Counted from the first letter of the stretch, positions 50,655 to 62,659 are shown. The stretch: 64,000 nucleotides of DNA from Littorina saxatilis (GCF_037325665.1 NC_090255.1:5595978-5659977), one strand, 5' to 3'. The notes: generated from the sequence alone by a model not told the origin. Translations and numbers: made by a program.

Positions 50655-51627
50655 GAAAGATAGAAACTACTCAGTCAACAAGTAATAGCAGAGAGACTGG
50701 TCAAGTCTCCTGTCCCTAGCCTTTATTTGATATTGGGTGAATTTAGCTAACCTGAGGGTCAGAATAAAAGAACAAGAAAGGTAATTTGTGGGAACGTTTG
50801 TTATTGACAAAACAATACATTACAGTCACAAATATTTGTCGACCCACAGACAAACAATAAGTAACAAGCGCTTAGCTTGGCTGAGTTTTTGGCCGCTTGC
50901 TGGTAAACTGCAAGCACATGAATCTACAAGTATTGAATGTTGGAACGTTGGCAGTCTATTTGTTTTTGGATTTAACCTTTGGGTCAGTTACTCCAACCGA
51001 ACTATTCTTTTTTTAAATTTTGTAAGTGCAAGTTCTGCATGTTGAAAAAAGTCGTGTGAAGCGATATTAAAACAGTTAAAGTAGTCATTAAAAACAGGTG
51101 CTGAGGTGGTCACTATGGAAAGGGGAATTACATTGCAAACAAATGGAGGGTATCCTTATCGGTGGTCGTTATTTAGAGGTGGTCGGTCACCAGGGCAGAT
51201 CGACTCTCGTGTCAGACTCAAACTAGAATAAGCAAGATGAGGGGGGGGGGGGGGATGTGTGTTATACAGAAGCTAAACTATTATGCACAAAACTATCCCT
51301 TTCCACAGAATGTATCCACTCACCACTAGTATTTTGCTATTCAAGCAAACATTCAAAGCAGGGTGAGTTTGTTTTTTTTACTATTTGTGCAGTATGAGCA
51401 AATGATTAAACTTTGAGAAACATGGTATAAAAACACACAATTCAAAAGCTCTCTGGTTTACGTTATTTCATAAGAATAGAAAAGGCAGTTTCCTTGCCTT
51501 TTGTCTACTTACAATGAGAAACCGCTGCCCTTTGGAGTAAAAAGAAAAATCCAGACTGAAGTCGAAACAGGTTGTTCAAAGCATATTTTGAGTATTTTAA
51601 AAATGTTGAAATAAGCTAGAGCTCAAC
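50655..51627. other. Dispersed repeat 50663-51020 and AT-rich spacer
   Basis: Matches 38150-38330 in two blocks. 51100-51190 has GGTGGTC repeats reminiscent of pogo/Tigger ends but with no clear terminus. G run at 51240-51254. Confidence 0.45.
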
Positions 51628-51889
51628 TCAAGTGTAAACAAGTTGCGTAAGGCAAAATTACAACATTTAGTCAATCTGTCCAACTCACAGAATGAAACTG
51701 AACGCACTGCATTTTTTCATCAAGACATAACAGCTTCTTCAATCCCCGCGGCAAGGAAATTGCTCACTTTTCCCGTGCAACACGAAGTGAAACTGACAAG
51801 CCAGTATAGTGCAATAACGTATTGCGGTAACTTGAAAGCGCACTTTTCTGTCTTCTTTTTAACTTTCTGAGCTTGTTGTCAGTACAACA

Positions 51890-52711
51890 TCTATATATAT
51901 ATACGACTTGTGTCTGTGTGTGTGTGTATTCGCCATGCACGGCCAAAGTTCTCGATGGATCTGCTTCAAATTTGGTGTCCATATTCAGATACACCCCGGA
52001 CAAAATCTGGTCGATGAGTTATTTCAATACGTGCTCTCAGCGCGCAGCGCAAACCGATTTTGGGTTTTTTGGGGGGATCAACTACCATAACTCTTCCTTA
52101 TCTTCTCCATGTTTTCAGCGTTTACCTCCCTTCCTTTGTATGGTGCACTATAGTATGAGGGGGCATCTTCGGATATTCCTGGCGTTCTGTTACTAATTTT
52201 AGAAGGTCACAGCAGTGTCCAGAACGTAAATTGGACCTGTAAATTATCCTCACTGTAAAAGTGCAAAGGTCAAATCAATTTATAGCCACGCAAAAAATAC
52301 ACTGTCATCTATCTCTCTATATATATACGGCTTCTCTGTGTTTGTGTGTGTGTGGGTGTGTGTGTGTGTGTGTGTGTGTCTCTCTATGTGGGCAACACCT
52401 GTGGATTGTTCAGTTCTGTTTGTGATGTGGTCTGGCGGCTTTTGTGTATTTGTATGTACTGGCCTTCCTTTGAGTGGAGTTCGCCTCCAAAGGTGATTAA
52501 CACGGTTACATTCGTCGACAAGGATGGGACTCGATATGGTCAGGAATGGCATTATGGCCACTGAATCATTTTCGTGCTGTTCCCATTCCACGAATCTGGG
52601 AGGGACCTAAGCTTGGCGGGTCCATTGTTCGGACCCGGCAAAGCCGGCGTACGGCTCTAAGTACTTCTTCCCGGCGAAGCCGGCTACCCGGCGTAGCGGG
52701 TATTCATCTAG
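51890..52711 (+). mobile_element. Non-autonomous Helitron, 822 bp
   Basis: Starts TCTATATATATATACGACTT after A (51889) and ends with hairpin CCCGGCGTAGCGGG, TATTCAT and CTAG before T (52712). Internal body matches 4258-5823 (GATGCACGGCCAAGG-type start, CCTAAGCTTGGCGGGTCCAT). Confidence 0.8.
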
Positions 52712-53199
52712 TATATATATATATGTTTTTGGAATCACGAAATGATTAGGAATAAGATGAAATCATTTTTTGGTCGAATTCTCAAATGCTATTCGTTGTG
52801 CATACTAATTATCATATTTTAGTTTATTGTGATCACATTTTAAGAGTAAACATGACATATGTACGTATATAATTTTAGATCAGAATTTGCATTAGATGCA
52901 AAATCTGTTTGCAAAAAATCGATTTTTATGACAAATGTAACGAGAAAGCTAATAAACTATTTTTTAGCTTCTGAGCTGCAATGCAATCGCATAGTCCGGA
53001 CTTTGTCAAAGATTGCTTGACCAAATTTAAACCAGTTTGGTTAAAAAAAATGAGAGCGTGACAGTACCGCCTCAATTTTGACAAAAAAGCATGAAATGAC
53101 GTCATCAAAGATATTTATTAAACAAATGAAAAAAACATCTGGGGATATCATACTCAGAAACTCACATGTTAAGTTTTATGAAGATTGGTCCAGCATTTT

Positions 53200-54014
53200 T
53201 GACTCACATGCGAAGCAAAAGTGAGTCTATGTACTCACCCGAGTCGTCCGTCCGTCCGTCCCGGCGTCCGTCCGTCCGTCCGGAAAACTTTAACGTTGGA
53301 TATTTCTTGGACACTATTCAGTCTATCAGTACCAAATTTGGCAAGATGGTGTATGATGACAAGGCCCCAAAAAACATACATAGCATCTTGACCTTGCTTC
53401 AAGGTCAAGGTCGCAGGGGCCATAAATGTTGTCTAAAAAAACAGCTATATTTCCCATTTTTCCCATTTTCTCTGAAGTTTTTGAGATTTAATACCTCACC
53501 TATATATGATATATAGGGCAAAGTAAGCCCCATCTTTTGATACCAGTTTGGTTTACCTTGCTTCAAGGTCAAGGTCACAGGAGCTCTTCAAAGTTGGATT
53601 GTATACATATTTTGAAGTGACCTTGACCCTCAACTATGGAAGATAACTGTTTCAAACTTAAAAATTATGTGGGGCACATGTTATGCTTTCATCATGAGAC
53701 ACATTTGGTCACATATGATCAAGGTCAAGGTCACTTTGACCCTTATGAAATGTGACCAAAATAAGGTAGTGAACCACTAAAAGTGACCATATCTCATGGT
53801 AGAAAGAGCCAATAAGCACCATTGTACTTCCTATGTCTTGAATTAACAGCTTTGTGTTGCATGACCTTGGATGACCTGGTCAAGGTCACATGTATTTTGG
53901 TAGGAAAAATGTGTAAAGCAGTTCTTAGTGTATGATGTCATTACTAGGTTTAGCTGAAGGTCAAGGTCATGTAAAGGTCAAGCATGTGAGTCGTATGGGC
54001 TTTGCCCTTCTTGT
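53200..54014 (+). mobile_element. Family B element, 815 bp
   Basis: TGACTCACATGCGAAGC to GGGCTTTGCCCTTCTTGT, inserted between T residues in family A with no duplication. Confidence 0.75.
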
Positions 54015-54034
54015 TCTCTGAATTGCTCTACACA

Positions 54035-54089
<55 letters not shown>

Positions 54090-54178
54090 GTGTGAATACA
54101 TGTATTCACTCATCACAACCTCGTTACAATTCACCGTATATGTTAAAACATTTAGTCAAAACTTGACTAAATGTAAAA

Positions 54179-54961
54179 ACAAAGAAAGAAAGAAGGTATA
54201 CTTCTGAAATTTGAAGTGATGCGAAGATGCTTGAAAGAGTTCGGAATGAACACTTAGTGAATTTTAACATGGGAGATAACCACTTAACAGCAAGGATTTT
54301 GGGTCAAGGGAAGTAACTAGGAGTAGTTCTTATTCCTTAAAACTACAGTATCACAAATACATCATCTCTTTATAAGTCCAAATAAGGTCAATTTGGGTCA
54401 TTTTAAATAACCGACATTGTGAGCAGACATCTAATACATCTCCTTATAATGAAATCAAATCTGTAATATGATGTTAAAATACAATTATCATCTATTATTT
54501 AACATATATCTAGCACATCCCATTTTCTGAGTCAAACGTCCCTGAGCTGGGGTCTCGGTTAACCCATTTTCTTACTAAGATCATACTTTTAGGGATCACT
54601 TCAAAAGTATGTTCTGCCGAGACGTCAGGTAAAACTGACAGGATCGTAACCCGCGAGGACGAGAAGCAGCCTCCCCTTCTGAGCGCGAAGCGGGCATGGC
54701 TGACTGCTGGCTCTAGCGGTTGGCTTGTGCCATTGATGAACGTTCCTCTCCTCCCTTCTGTGGGGAGTTGGAGGATGGGGTGGCATTCTGAGCGGTTACA
54801 GTTCCAATCAGCATTGTTTTTAAACTGTGACTATCCCCCTCCCTACTCTCTTATGGGATATATATCTGCTGTGTAATCCTTCCCAATAACTGTTCCCACT
54901 TCATCCCTTAATTTTTATCAAAATGTTTATATTTTTAATTTTCAGAGCTTGTTTTTAATCC
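54179..54961. other. AC microsatellite edge and unannotated sequence
   Basis: Immediately before this region, (AC)n at 54033-54087 lies within family A. Beyond 54180 no gene is seen. 54935-54961 is a family A phrase (TTTTCAGAGCTTGTTTTTAA) joined abruptly to the piggyBac-like fragment. Confidence 0.45.
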
Positions 54962-55515
54962 TAGACCTAACTTTTAAAATCTAAATAATAAATTGACAGC
55001 TTATTTCACAAACATTCTTAAATCATAAAAGAATTCTTTTTTCATCAAGACAAGATCATAGAGCACAATTCGAAGTTTTGAAAGTTTAAAAAAAGCGGAA
55101 AAGCCCGGAAGCAGGGTCCCGCAAGGTCGTGGTTCTCGTAGCAGACGACGGTAATGCCTATCGCCAGTCCTCAACAGTCTAAAGCCATCGCTTAAGATTT
55201 CGTGTGAATCACAGCCGTTTGGTGCGTTTAGATTGAGAGGTACATAATGACGTGCTTTTGCAGATAAGTTTACAGCGAGTCGCATTGGAAATCACAAACT
55301 GACGACTACATTGTGAAAAAAAGGAAACTGGATCACACGGGTTCACGATGGCTCAGGGGTAAGATAAACCACGCAAAAATAAATTCTTTAATAAGCTCTT
55401 TACGAAGGGCACATAAGATGTTCTCAAGCGGTGAGTGTTTAAATGAAAGGGTGTTTGTACTGTGTGTAAAAGCCTGACAGTATCTGTGATGGTTTACGGG
55501 AGGCTTACTGTGCCC
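54962..55515. mobile_element. piggyBac-like MITE, truncated
   Basis: Inverted relative of 44486-45217. It keeps the end CTGTGATGGTTTACGGGAGG then CTTACTGTGCC, and loses the other end at 54961. Confidence 0.7.
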
Positions 55516-55529
55516 CCTTAAACAAAAAA

Positions 55530-55618
55530 TCATACAAAAATCCCTGCGCTTAGAACTGCACCCACGGAATACGCGCGATATAAGCCTCATATTGATGGAT
55601 ATTGATTGATTGATTAAA
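55530..55618 (+). mobile_element. SINE-H tail fragment
   Basis: CCCTGCGCTTAGAACTGCAC, then CGCGCGATATAAGCCTCATA and TTGA repeats, as in 29690-29760. Confidence 0.75.
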
Positions 55619-55909
55619 CTTACTTCCCAAGATCTGAAACACAAGTCTTAAAAAGGCCGGGCGAAGGTCTTAAAATGAAAGTACATTCAGTTCAGGGGTT
55701 ATAACTCATAACTCATAACATTTTATTGATCCAACAAAGGAAATTAAATTGGTCATCAGCACATATAGGTCATTCATTAATAATTATAAAAGAATAAGAG
55801 AAGAAAATTCATAAAACCCATGATAACAAAAAAATATCTAAAGTAATATATGTACAACTACAATACCCTTTTTACTTGCACACTTGACACACCGACACAC
55901 CAACACACA

Positions 55910-56002
55910 TGCATACATACCTACATACATACCTACATACATACATACATACATACATACATACATACATACATACATACATACATACATACATACATAC
56001 AT
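55910..56002. repeat. (CATA)n microsatellite
   Basis: About 20 tetranucleotide units within the LINE 3' UTR. Confidence 0.95.
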
Positions 56003-56347
56003 TCCATGTTAAAGTGTTTATGAACATCACAGTAATTATATCATTGTTTGGATTAACAGATAAGTTTTTATGTAAATGATGATAACAACAATCCATAATT
56101 AACGCTATTGCACTACCAAAAGAAGAGACCAACCAAACACATAAAACCAATCACAGTAATCATCATCAGTTATCACAGGTATCACAGTAGATTAGCCATC
56201 AGGTAGTTAGACTCAATTGGGCAAAATATAGTGTCAACACCATCACAACAGTGCTAAAGCTCATTATCACAGCACTAGTTATGATCAAAGGTCAAACAGT
56301 CATCAAATCATATTAAATATATCACTAAGAGGTACATTTAAAAGGCA

Positions 56348-56870
56348 TCACTGATAGTCTGTGGCCAGGACAATGGCTCGGTTGCTGTTAAAATATCTCA
56401 CAGCTGCAGGAAGAAAAGAACGCCGAAAACGCTCCGTTCGACACCTAGGCATGAGAAACCGAGCGTTCCGTGTGATGCGGAGATCCATCAGTGCGTCGTG
56501 GAGGGGATGCCCTAGGTCGAACAGAATAGCTCTGGACTTACTGGCAAGCCTTCTTTCAACAAGGACTTCAAGGGTGTCAAGGCTCTGGCCTACAAGTAGA
56601 ACTCGCTTTCTTTATCAGCCTGTTCAGCCTGCCAGTGTCCCTTGCAGTGGCATTCCCTCCCCAACACACTGATGCAAACACCATCACACTGCACACCATA
56701 CTCTGATAAAACATGTACAGCATCTTGTTACACACATGAAATGATCTCAGCTTGCGCAGGAAAAACAATCTTGACTGCGTCTTCTTAAAAACAGCATCAA
56801 CATGATTAAACCAGCTTAGCTTGTTATCTAGAACTACACCTATGAACACTGAGAACATCAGAAAAACTCA
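56348..56870 (-). pseudogene. CR1-like LINE reverse transcriptase C-terminus
   Basis: First frame FIGVVLDNKLSWFNHVDAVF, KKTQSRLFFLRKLRSF, then VFASVCWGGNATARDTGRLN. A frameshift near 56580 leads to SLDTLEVLVERRLASKSRAI, HPLHDALMDLRITR and PRCRTERFRRSFLPAAVRYF up to TGA at 56350-56348. These are the last conserved blocks of CR1/Rex-type LINE ORF2. Confidence 0.8.
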
Positions 56871-57267
56871 AAGGGGAAGTCTGTACTCAGTGTTTACTGC
56901 GCAGCCATTAAATTGATGATGATCATAATGGGTTGTTTTTGTATCGCCCTCACCATTAAACCATCGGGGGCATAATTATTCCATGGTGTTACTCCGACTT
57001 GAACATGGAATCACGCATGCAGTGCAGGCCGTAAAAAAACACATTTTTTCTTGTTTATGTCCTGTTTTCTTTATTTCATACCCATATAATTATGACCACA
57101 CAAAAAATAAATGAAGTCAGTCACCATTTACCTTCATTTTAACATCTTAGTTTGTGAAGTTTCCATAGCCAACGACAGGACACGGTCTTGCTGACTCGTT
57201 TGACCGCCAAGGCGTATATTTCCTTGGACTTCGCTAGAAAGACATTTCCAGGAAGGGGAAGTCACTA

Positions 57268-57430
57268 CTATTTTGTTTCCGGGACAAACGCTGCATTTTC
57301 ACCCTCTTCTTCTTTCTTCAGACTGCCGCCTTCATCAAAGTGAAGATTCTGCAGAACAATGAACACATGATTGTGCCACAAAGGCAATGCCAAAACGAAG
57401 ATCACTAATGGAATGAAACTCTTAAGGTAA
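57268..57430 (-). CDS. Possible terminal exon of an unknown membrane protein (weak)
   Basis: After TATTACCTTACAG on the minus strand the frame reads YLKSFIPLVIFVLALPLWHN, HVFIVLQNLHFDEGG, and ends ENAAFVPETK at TAG. It has one hydrophobic segment and an acidic tail. Against it: the end of this segment resembles 20613-20670, so it may be repeat-derived, and no upstream exon is identified. Confidence 0.2.
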
Positions 57431-57509
57431 CTGTAAGGTAATACAGCACGTGGTGCGAGCAAGAAAATCCATGAAAAAGCCACCTGTGACCTGGTCGTAC
57501 GAGGGTTAC

Positions 57510-57720
57510 GCGACAACAGTAATTTATCAGTAATGTTGAAGTTTGTTCGGAAATAACTCACTGACAGTGACAGTGTCAGGTTTGGATGGGTTGGAAAAGA
57601 GTAAATGAGCCTGTGCCAAAACGCGACAACAGTAATTTATCAGTAATGTTGAAGTTTGTTCGGAAATAACTGTCACTGACTGTGACAGTGTCAGGTTTGG
57701 ATGGGTTGGGAAAGAGTAAA
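57510..57720. repeat. 112-bp tandem duplication
   Basis: CGCGACAACAGTAATTTATC occurs at 57510 and 57622, followed by the same GTTGAAGTTTGTTCGGAAAT and GTCAGGTTTGGATGGGTTGG. Small indels separate the two copies. Confidence 0.9.
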
Positions 57721-57734
57721 CGAAGTGGATTCAC

Positions 57735-57815
57735 AGCGCGCGGGGCGTTGTGCAGCATTGCGATTTACAACGCGCGGCGCTACGAGGAGCGCTGCGATTC
57801 ACGACGCGCGATGTA
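57735..57815. repeat. CG-rich short tandem repeats
   Basis: Imperfect units with GCGCGGCGCT and GCGATTCACGACGC. A related array lies at 58955-59045 (GCGCCGCGCTCTGTGAATCG). Confidence 0.7.
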
Positions 57816-58059
57816 TTCTGCCAATACATTTCCTTCACAATGGCAAAGTTTACAACAGCTACATCTATCTGATCTATTTGAGAAATAAAACTGTCAATAA
57901 AACGAAAAACAGAGCTCCATTCTCTCTCTCTCACTCTTTCAACTGAATTCACCATATATCGCTGCGCCGATATAAAAACGTGGACAATCGCCATTGCGGT
58001 CAATGCTCCTGCGCCAATCTTGGACTTACAAAATGCGACCCTTTGACCGATCGAACCAT

Positions 58060-58093
58060 GGGTTAGGGTTAGGATTAGGGTTAGGGTTAGGTT
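58060..58093. repeat. Interstitial telomeric repeat (TTAGGG)n
   Basis: Five near-perfect GGGTTA units with one variant GGATTA. TTAGGG is the usual animal telomere motif. Confidence 0.85.
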
Positions 58094-58245
58094 GTTCACG
58101 ACCTGATTAATCTCCCCATGTTAGCGCATGCGCATTGACCGCAATGAGAAGGATTGTTCAGGCAGAGTTTTCCGAGTTCGTGACACCGGCCTTGAATACT
58201 TGGCAGTCATATCACTACATGTCATTGCAATGGCTTCTACTATAT

Positions 58246-58618
58246 TCCCCCCGCGGGTTAGGGGGAAGAATTTACCCGATGCTCCCCAGCATGTCGTTGG
58301 AGGCGACTAACGGATTCTGTTTCTCCTTTTACCCTTGTTAGGTGTTTCTTGTATAGAATATAGTCAATGTTTGTAAAGATTTTGGTCAAGCAGTATGTAA
58401 GAGATGTTAAGTCCTTTGTACTGGAAACTTGCATTCTCCCAGTAAGGTCATATATTGTGCTACGTTGCGGGCCCCTGGAGCAATTTTTTTATTGGTGCTT
58501 TTGTGAACGGGAAACAATTAACAAGTGGCTCTATCCCATCTCCCCCCCTTCCCTCCGTCGCGATATAACCTTGAATGGTTGAAAACGACGTTAAACACCA
58601 AATAAAGAAAGAAAGAAA
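58246..58618 (+). mobile_element. SINE-E, full length, 373 bp, 13-bp target duplication
   Basis: Complete head and tail. GCTTCTACTATAT at 58233-58245 and 58619-58631. The reference copy for the family. Confidence 0.9.
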
Positions 58619-58628
58619 GCTTCTACTA

Positions 58629-58743
58629 TATATGGAAAGGAGCTGAGTTTTTAAACTGGGATGACGTTTTTAAACAATTATCCGAGTACAGTGCCGCGGA
58701 ACTGTTAATCGGTGTCACACCAGTTAACACTTCAGCAGCCATT
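58629..58743 (-). CDS. Candidate short first exon next to an NRF1-type site (weak)
   Basis: Minus-strand ATG at 58743 (context AAAATGGCTGC) opens MAAEVLTGVTPINSSAALYS plus 18 codons to a stop. A perfect TGCGCATGCGC palindrome lies about 11-21 bp upstream (58754-58764), the kind of site seen just before animal start codons. No splice donor or partner exon is convincing. Confidence 0.2.
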
Positions 58744-59500
58744 TTGGAATTCGCGCATGCGCAGATCGCTTTTTCATTGGGTTTTTTTTCCGGTTGATTT
58801 GAACGCGTATATTCAGTCTGCAGAAAGTGCAATTTTGTAGTCTTGTAGCCCTGAAGTTGCTTTTGAGTGTCCAAAGAAAGAGTGTAAAATGTTGCTGATA
58901 ATCATGCATGTACAAAAATAAAGTGCGTCAACAATCTGCGCTGGTGAGAGCAATAGCCGCGCTCTGGGAATCGCTGCGCTGCACAACGCGCCGCGCTCTG
59001 TGAATCGCCGCGCTGCACAGCGCGCCGCGCTCTGTGAATCGCTTGCCAAGAGTAAATGAGCCTGTGCCAAAACGTGGTCAGCAAGAAGATACCTACCTTT
59101 CAAGAATAATTTCTCTTTATGAAAGCACCAAGTTACTAAGAGCACCACTCCTTCTTAAAGTAAACCCCTCAGAGAGATAGTACAGATAATTTAATCAGTT
59201 TTTATCAATTGGAAGGTCTTGAAAAGGTTATTAGAATGCCCCAAAATGACAAAATCCAACACTTTCAAAGTGGGACATTTGACACATAGCTACTTCATTG
59301 TTTTGTAAGAGCATGTATGCTCATTGGAAATTAAATTTCTTGATTGTATTTCTATGAGTGTATAATGAGGATTTGCTCCAATGAGTTTGCACCCAAAACA
59401 TGTTTGAATATTTATGAAAAATGTGAGTTTTAAAAGTGGCGTGTCAACTGTAACGGTTCATGTCCTAAATTTCTCAAATTTAAGACTGCAATTTTCTTAT

Positions 59501-60039
59501 TGAGTCACTTGAGAAAAAGTGACTCTATGTAATCGGTCAGTGTTAGTCTGTCCGGCCGGCCGGCCGTCCATAGACACCACCTTAACGTTGGACTTTTTTC
59601 GGAAACTATCAAAGCGATCGGGCTCATATTTTGTTTAGTCGTGACCTCCAATGACCTCTACACTTTAACGATGGTTTCGTTGACCTTTGACCTTTTTCAA
59701 GGTCACAGGTCAGCGTCAAAGGAAAAATTAGACATTTTATATCTTTGACAAAGTTCATCGGATGTGATTGAAACTTTGTAGGATTATTCTTTACATCAAA
59801 GTATTTACATCTGTAGCCTTTTACGAACGTTATCAGAAAAACAAGGGAGATAACTAGCCTTTTCTGTTCGGCAACACACAACTTAACGTTGGGCTTTTCT
59901 CGGAAACTATAAAAGTGACCGGGCTCAAATTTTATGTGAACGTGACTCATTGTGTTGTGAATAGCAATTTCTTCCTGTCCATCTCTCATATAATATTCAG
60001 AACTGCGAAAGTGACTCGATCGAGCGTTTGCTCTTCTTA
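59501..60039 (+). mobile_element. Family B' element, 539 bp
   Basis: Opposite-orientation twin of 17592-18134, with the same ends and near-identical body. Confidence 0.75.
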
Positions 60040-60337
60040 TTTAATTATATATTTGATAGCTTTCGGTGCATTAACATCAAGAAAAGAGCCTTTACATTGA
60101 AGCCTCATGACAAAAGAAAAACTCAGATGTCATTTCTATGTAACTCTTATTTTTGAAATTTCAAATATTTTATAATTACTGTGTCTTTTTGTTACGATTG
60201 ACCATTTCCTTATAAAATTCACAATTTGTTTCCTCTCTTTTGAATTACAGTTTAAAATGATAGCTTTTATTCACACCTGCCTGAGCAAAACTTAGTTGAA
60301 GGGCATATGTAGTTATTTTAGGCTACAAAATAAAATT

Positions 60338-60810
60338 CCCGCAGTGGGGCACTGCGGTTATGAAATTAAAAGCCCCTCCTGTTTTTGGAACCGCAGGAGC
60401 TTTCTAGTTTGCTGTTAGGTAGATTTTTGGTTCCTCTTTCCTGTCATGCTCTCTTTTTCTTCATGAATTCTTTTCTTTTTTCTGCCTTCTTGCTCATTCA
60501 CCTGTATTTTTTCCAAAAATCTCTTCTCTTGCCGCTTGTCTCGCGATTCATGTATAGTTTAATCTGTTAGTGTTCTGATGTAAGTCCAGCAGTAGATAGG
60601 TTAAGCCTATTTTAACATACTGGAAACTGGTAATCTTCCAGTAGGTATTAATTTAGTTTTACTAAAGCCTGCTGGGACACAAGTAATGGGTTAGTGCATT
60701 TGTAAACAGGAATCGCTTGACAAGTGGCCCCCTTCATCCCCCCCTTCCTCGTCCTGATATGGCTCTGCGTAGTCGGCTGGACGTTAAGCAACAAATAAAC
60801 AAACAAATAC
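60338..60810 (+). mobile_element. SINE-K, single complete copy
   Basis: CCCGCAGTGGGGCACTGCGG to GTTAAGCAACAAATAAACAA, about 473 bp. It shows how the pieces at 1997-3064 fit together. Confidence 0.8.
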
Positions 60811-61920
60811 AAAATAAAATATTTGTACTGTGTCCTCTTTACAGAACCGTTACGATTGACATACTGTGTCTTCAGCAGGCCGTTACGATTGACACACAAA
60901 AGTCTAAAAATCACCCAAAGCAGCATGTGTCTTGCTTCCCCTTTTGCACAGTTCCTGTGGTTGGTATTCTTAATGATAATTGAGAAAGATTTCAATGTGT
61001 CTTGATCTGATGTCTTGTCACAGCAGTTATTCATTGTTTGGGACATTTTTAATGTCTTCCGGGACATTTTACAGTTGACACACAAAATTTGAAAACTCAT
61101 CCTGTGTATGTTTCTCCTGGCTCATTTTGTATTCAAACAATAAGTATGAGTTACTTATTACTAATTTTGTCCAAAATTACATTTTTTTTAAAAAATAAGT
61201 GAACAATATGCTTTGAAAAAATGTCATGTCTCGTTACGTCGGTGACACACAAATATGAGTATCTTAGTAATTAGAATAGAAATCCAACTAAGTTTGGATA
61301 CCAAAACATTTACAATGCCATAAATACAACATAGCTTCTTAAACTTTTGCTCTGAAACTATTTTTGCGTTTGTGAGAAGAAAATGTTGACTTGTTATGTG
61401 TCAATCGTAACGGAAGACACAGTGGTTACGTCCTTTTTTTAGTCACAGCAGTCTCAGCTATGTGTGCAATAGCAATATATCCTTAGCTTACAATGCATGT
61501 ACATGTATGTATAAAAATGTGATTTTGAGCCATTTAACATTTTTTAAGAACAAAATATTAAGCATAGTACTGTGTCCTGCGTTACAGTTGACACACATAA
61601 ATATCAAGCTTTGTCCTGGCATTATCAAAAAGGTATGCTACCAGTTATCTTTTAACTGTCAAAAACAGAATCCTAAAACAGTCAACATGATTATATTAAA
61701 TTTGCAAAGCTCTGTTTGCATTCTGAATTTTGCATGTGAATGTCCCATTTCAAGGATCACATTTTGGCACAGGCTCAGCTATGAATCCACTGCAATTTGA
61801 GCCTCCAATTTTGCAGAACCTGATCTTGAAAGCATAGCAAGCCAACTTATATACCTTTGAAGCTACAGAGTGAACTAAAGTTTGAACAGATGCTTTTCAT
61901 TTATAAATTATATAGGTTTA
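60811..61920. other. No gene; recurrent GTTACGATTGACACACA motif
   Basis: The motif occurs at about 60845, 60880, 61065, 61240, 61400 (inverted) and 61575 in AT-rich DNA, with further copies near 59445 (inverted) and 60190. Confidence 0.5.
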
Positions 61921-61923
61921 AAA

Positions 61924-62229
61924 CCGGCACGGTTGGCCTAGTGGTAAGGCGTCCGCACCGTGATCGGGAGGTCGTGGGTTCGAACCCTGGCCGGGTCATA
62001 CCTAAGACTTTAAAATTGGCAATCCAGTGGCTGCTCTGCCTGGCGTCTGGCATTATGGGGTTAGTGCTGGGACTGGTTGGTCCGGTGTCAGAATAATGTG
62101 ACTGGGTGAGACATGAAGCCTGTGCTGCGACTTCTGTCTTGTGTGTGGCGCACGTTATATGTCAAAGCAGCACCGCCCTGATATGGCCCTTCGTGGTCGG
62201 CTGGGTGTTAAGCAAACAAACAAACAAAT
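61924..62229 (+). mobile_element. tRNA-derived SINE
   Basis: Same family as 38516 and 42330, with GGTTCGAACCCTGGCC as B box and (AAAC)n tail. 5' flank AGGTTTAAAA. Confidence 0.85.
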
Positions 62230-62336
62230 ACGCACATAGACAGACGGACACACACACCTTTACAAACAAACACATATACATACTCATACACACACAAATA
62301 TACACACAAACTCATGCACACACACATTTACACACA

Positions 62337-62411
<75 letters not shown>

Positions 62412-62545
62412 ACACTCACACACACACACACATGAGTACAGACTCATGCACACGCACACAAACAGTAACACAAACAGTAACACAAACAGTAACACAAACA
62501 GTAACACAAACACGTGCACAAAATGAACACACACACACACACCGC
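62230..62545. repeat. AC, CT and 12-bp tandem repeats
   Basis: (CT)n at 62338-62407; ACACAAACAGTA units at 62456-62510; AC runs between. 62415-62650 is the inverted copy of 21085-21364. Confidence 0.9.
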
Positions 62546-62659
62546 GTGAGAAAAAAAGACTACAGGGAGGCATGACGTCATGATGCATTAATTGACGTCA
62601 AAGACTTTCGACCGTGATGTAATCTTCTTACGCGAGCTTTATCTATAGACTTGGAAACT

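Larger units (their letters stand above)
51628..54178 (+). mobile_element. Family A copy carrying a Helitron and a family B element
   Basis: Family A sequence is present at 51628-51889, 52712-53199 and 54015-54178 (ending TTTAGTCAAAACTTGACTAA). The gaps are exactly filled by the two nested elements. Confidence 0.75.
55690..56870 (-). mobile_element. CR1-like LINE, 3' part
   Basis: Minus strand: RT C-terminal coding (about 56870 to 56348), 3' UTR containing a CATA microsatellite (55910-56002), and a tail of ATAACTC repeats near 55690. 5' truncated. Confidence 0.75.

Noticed and set aside
51090-51200. Second pogo/Tigger end
   Set aside because: GGTGGTC phrases are suggestive, but no CAG terminus with TA flank could be found.
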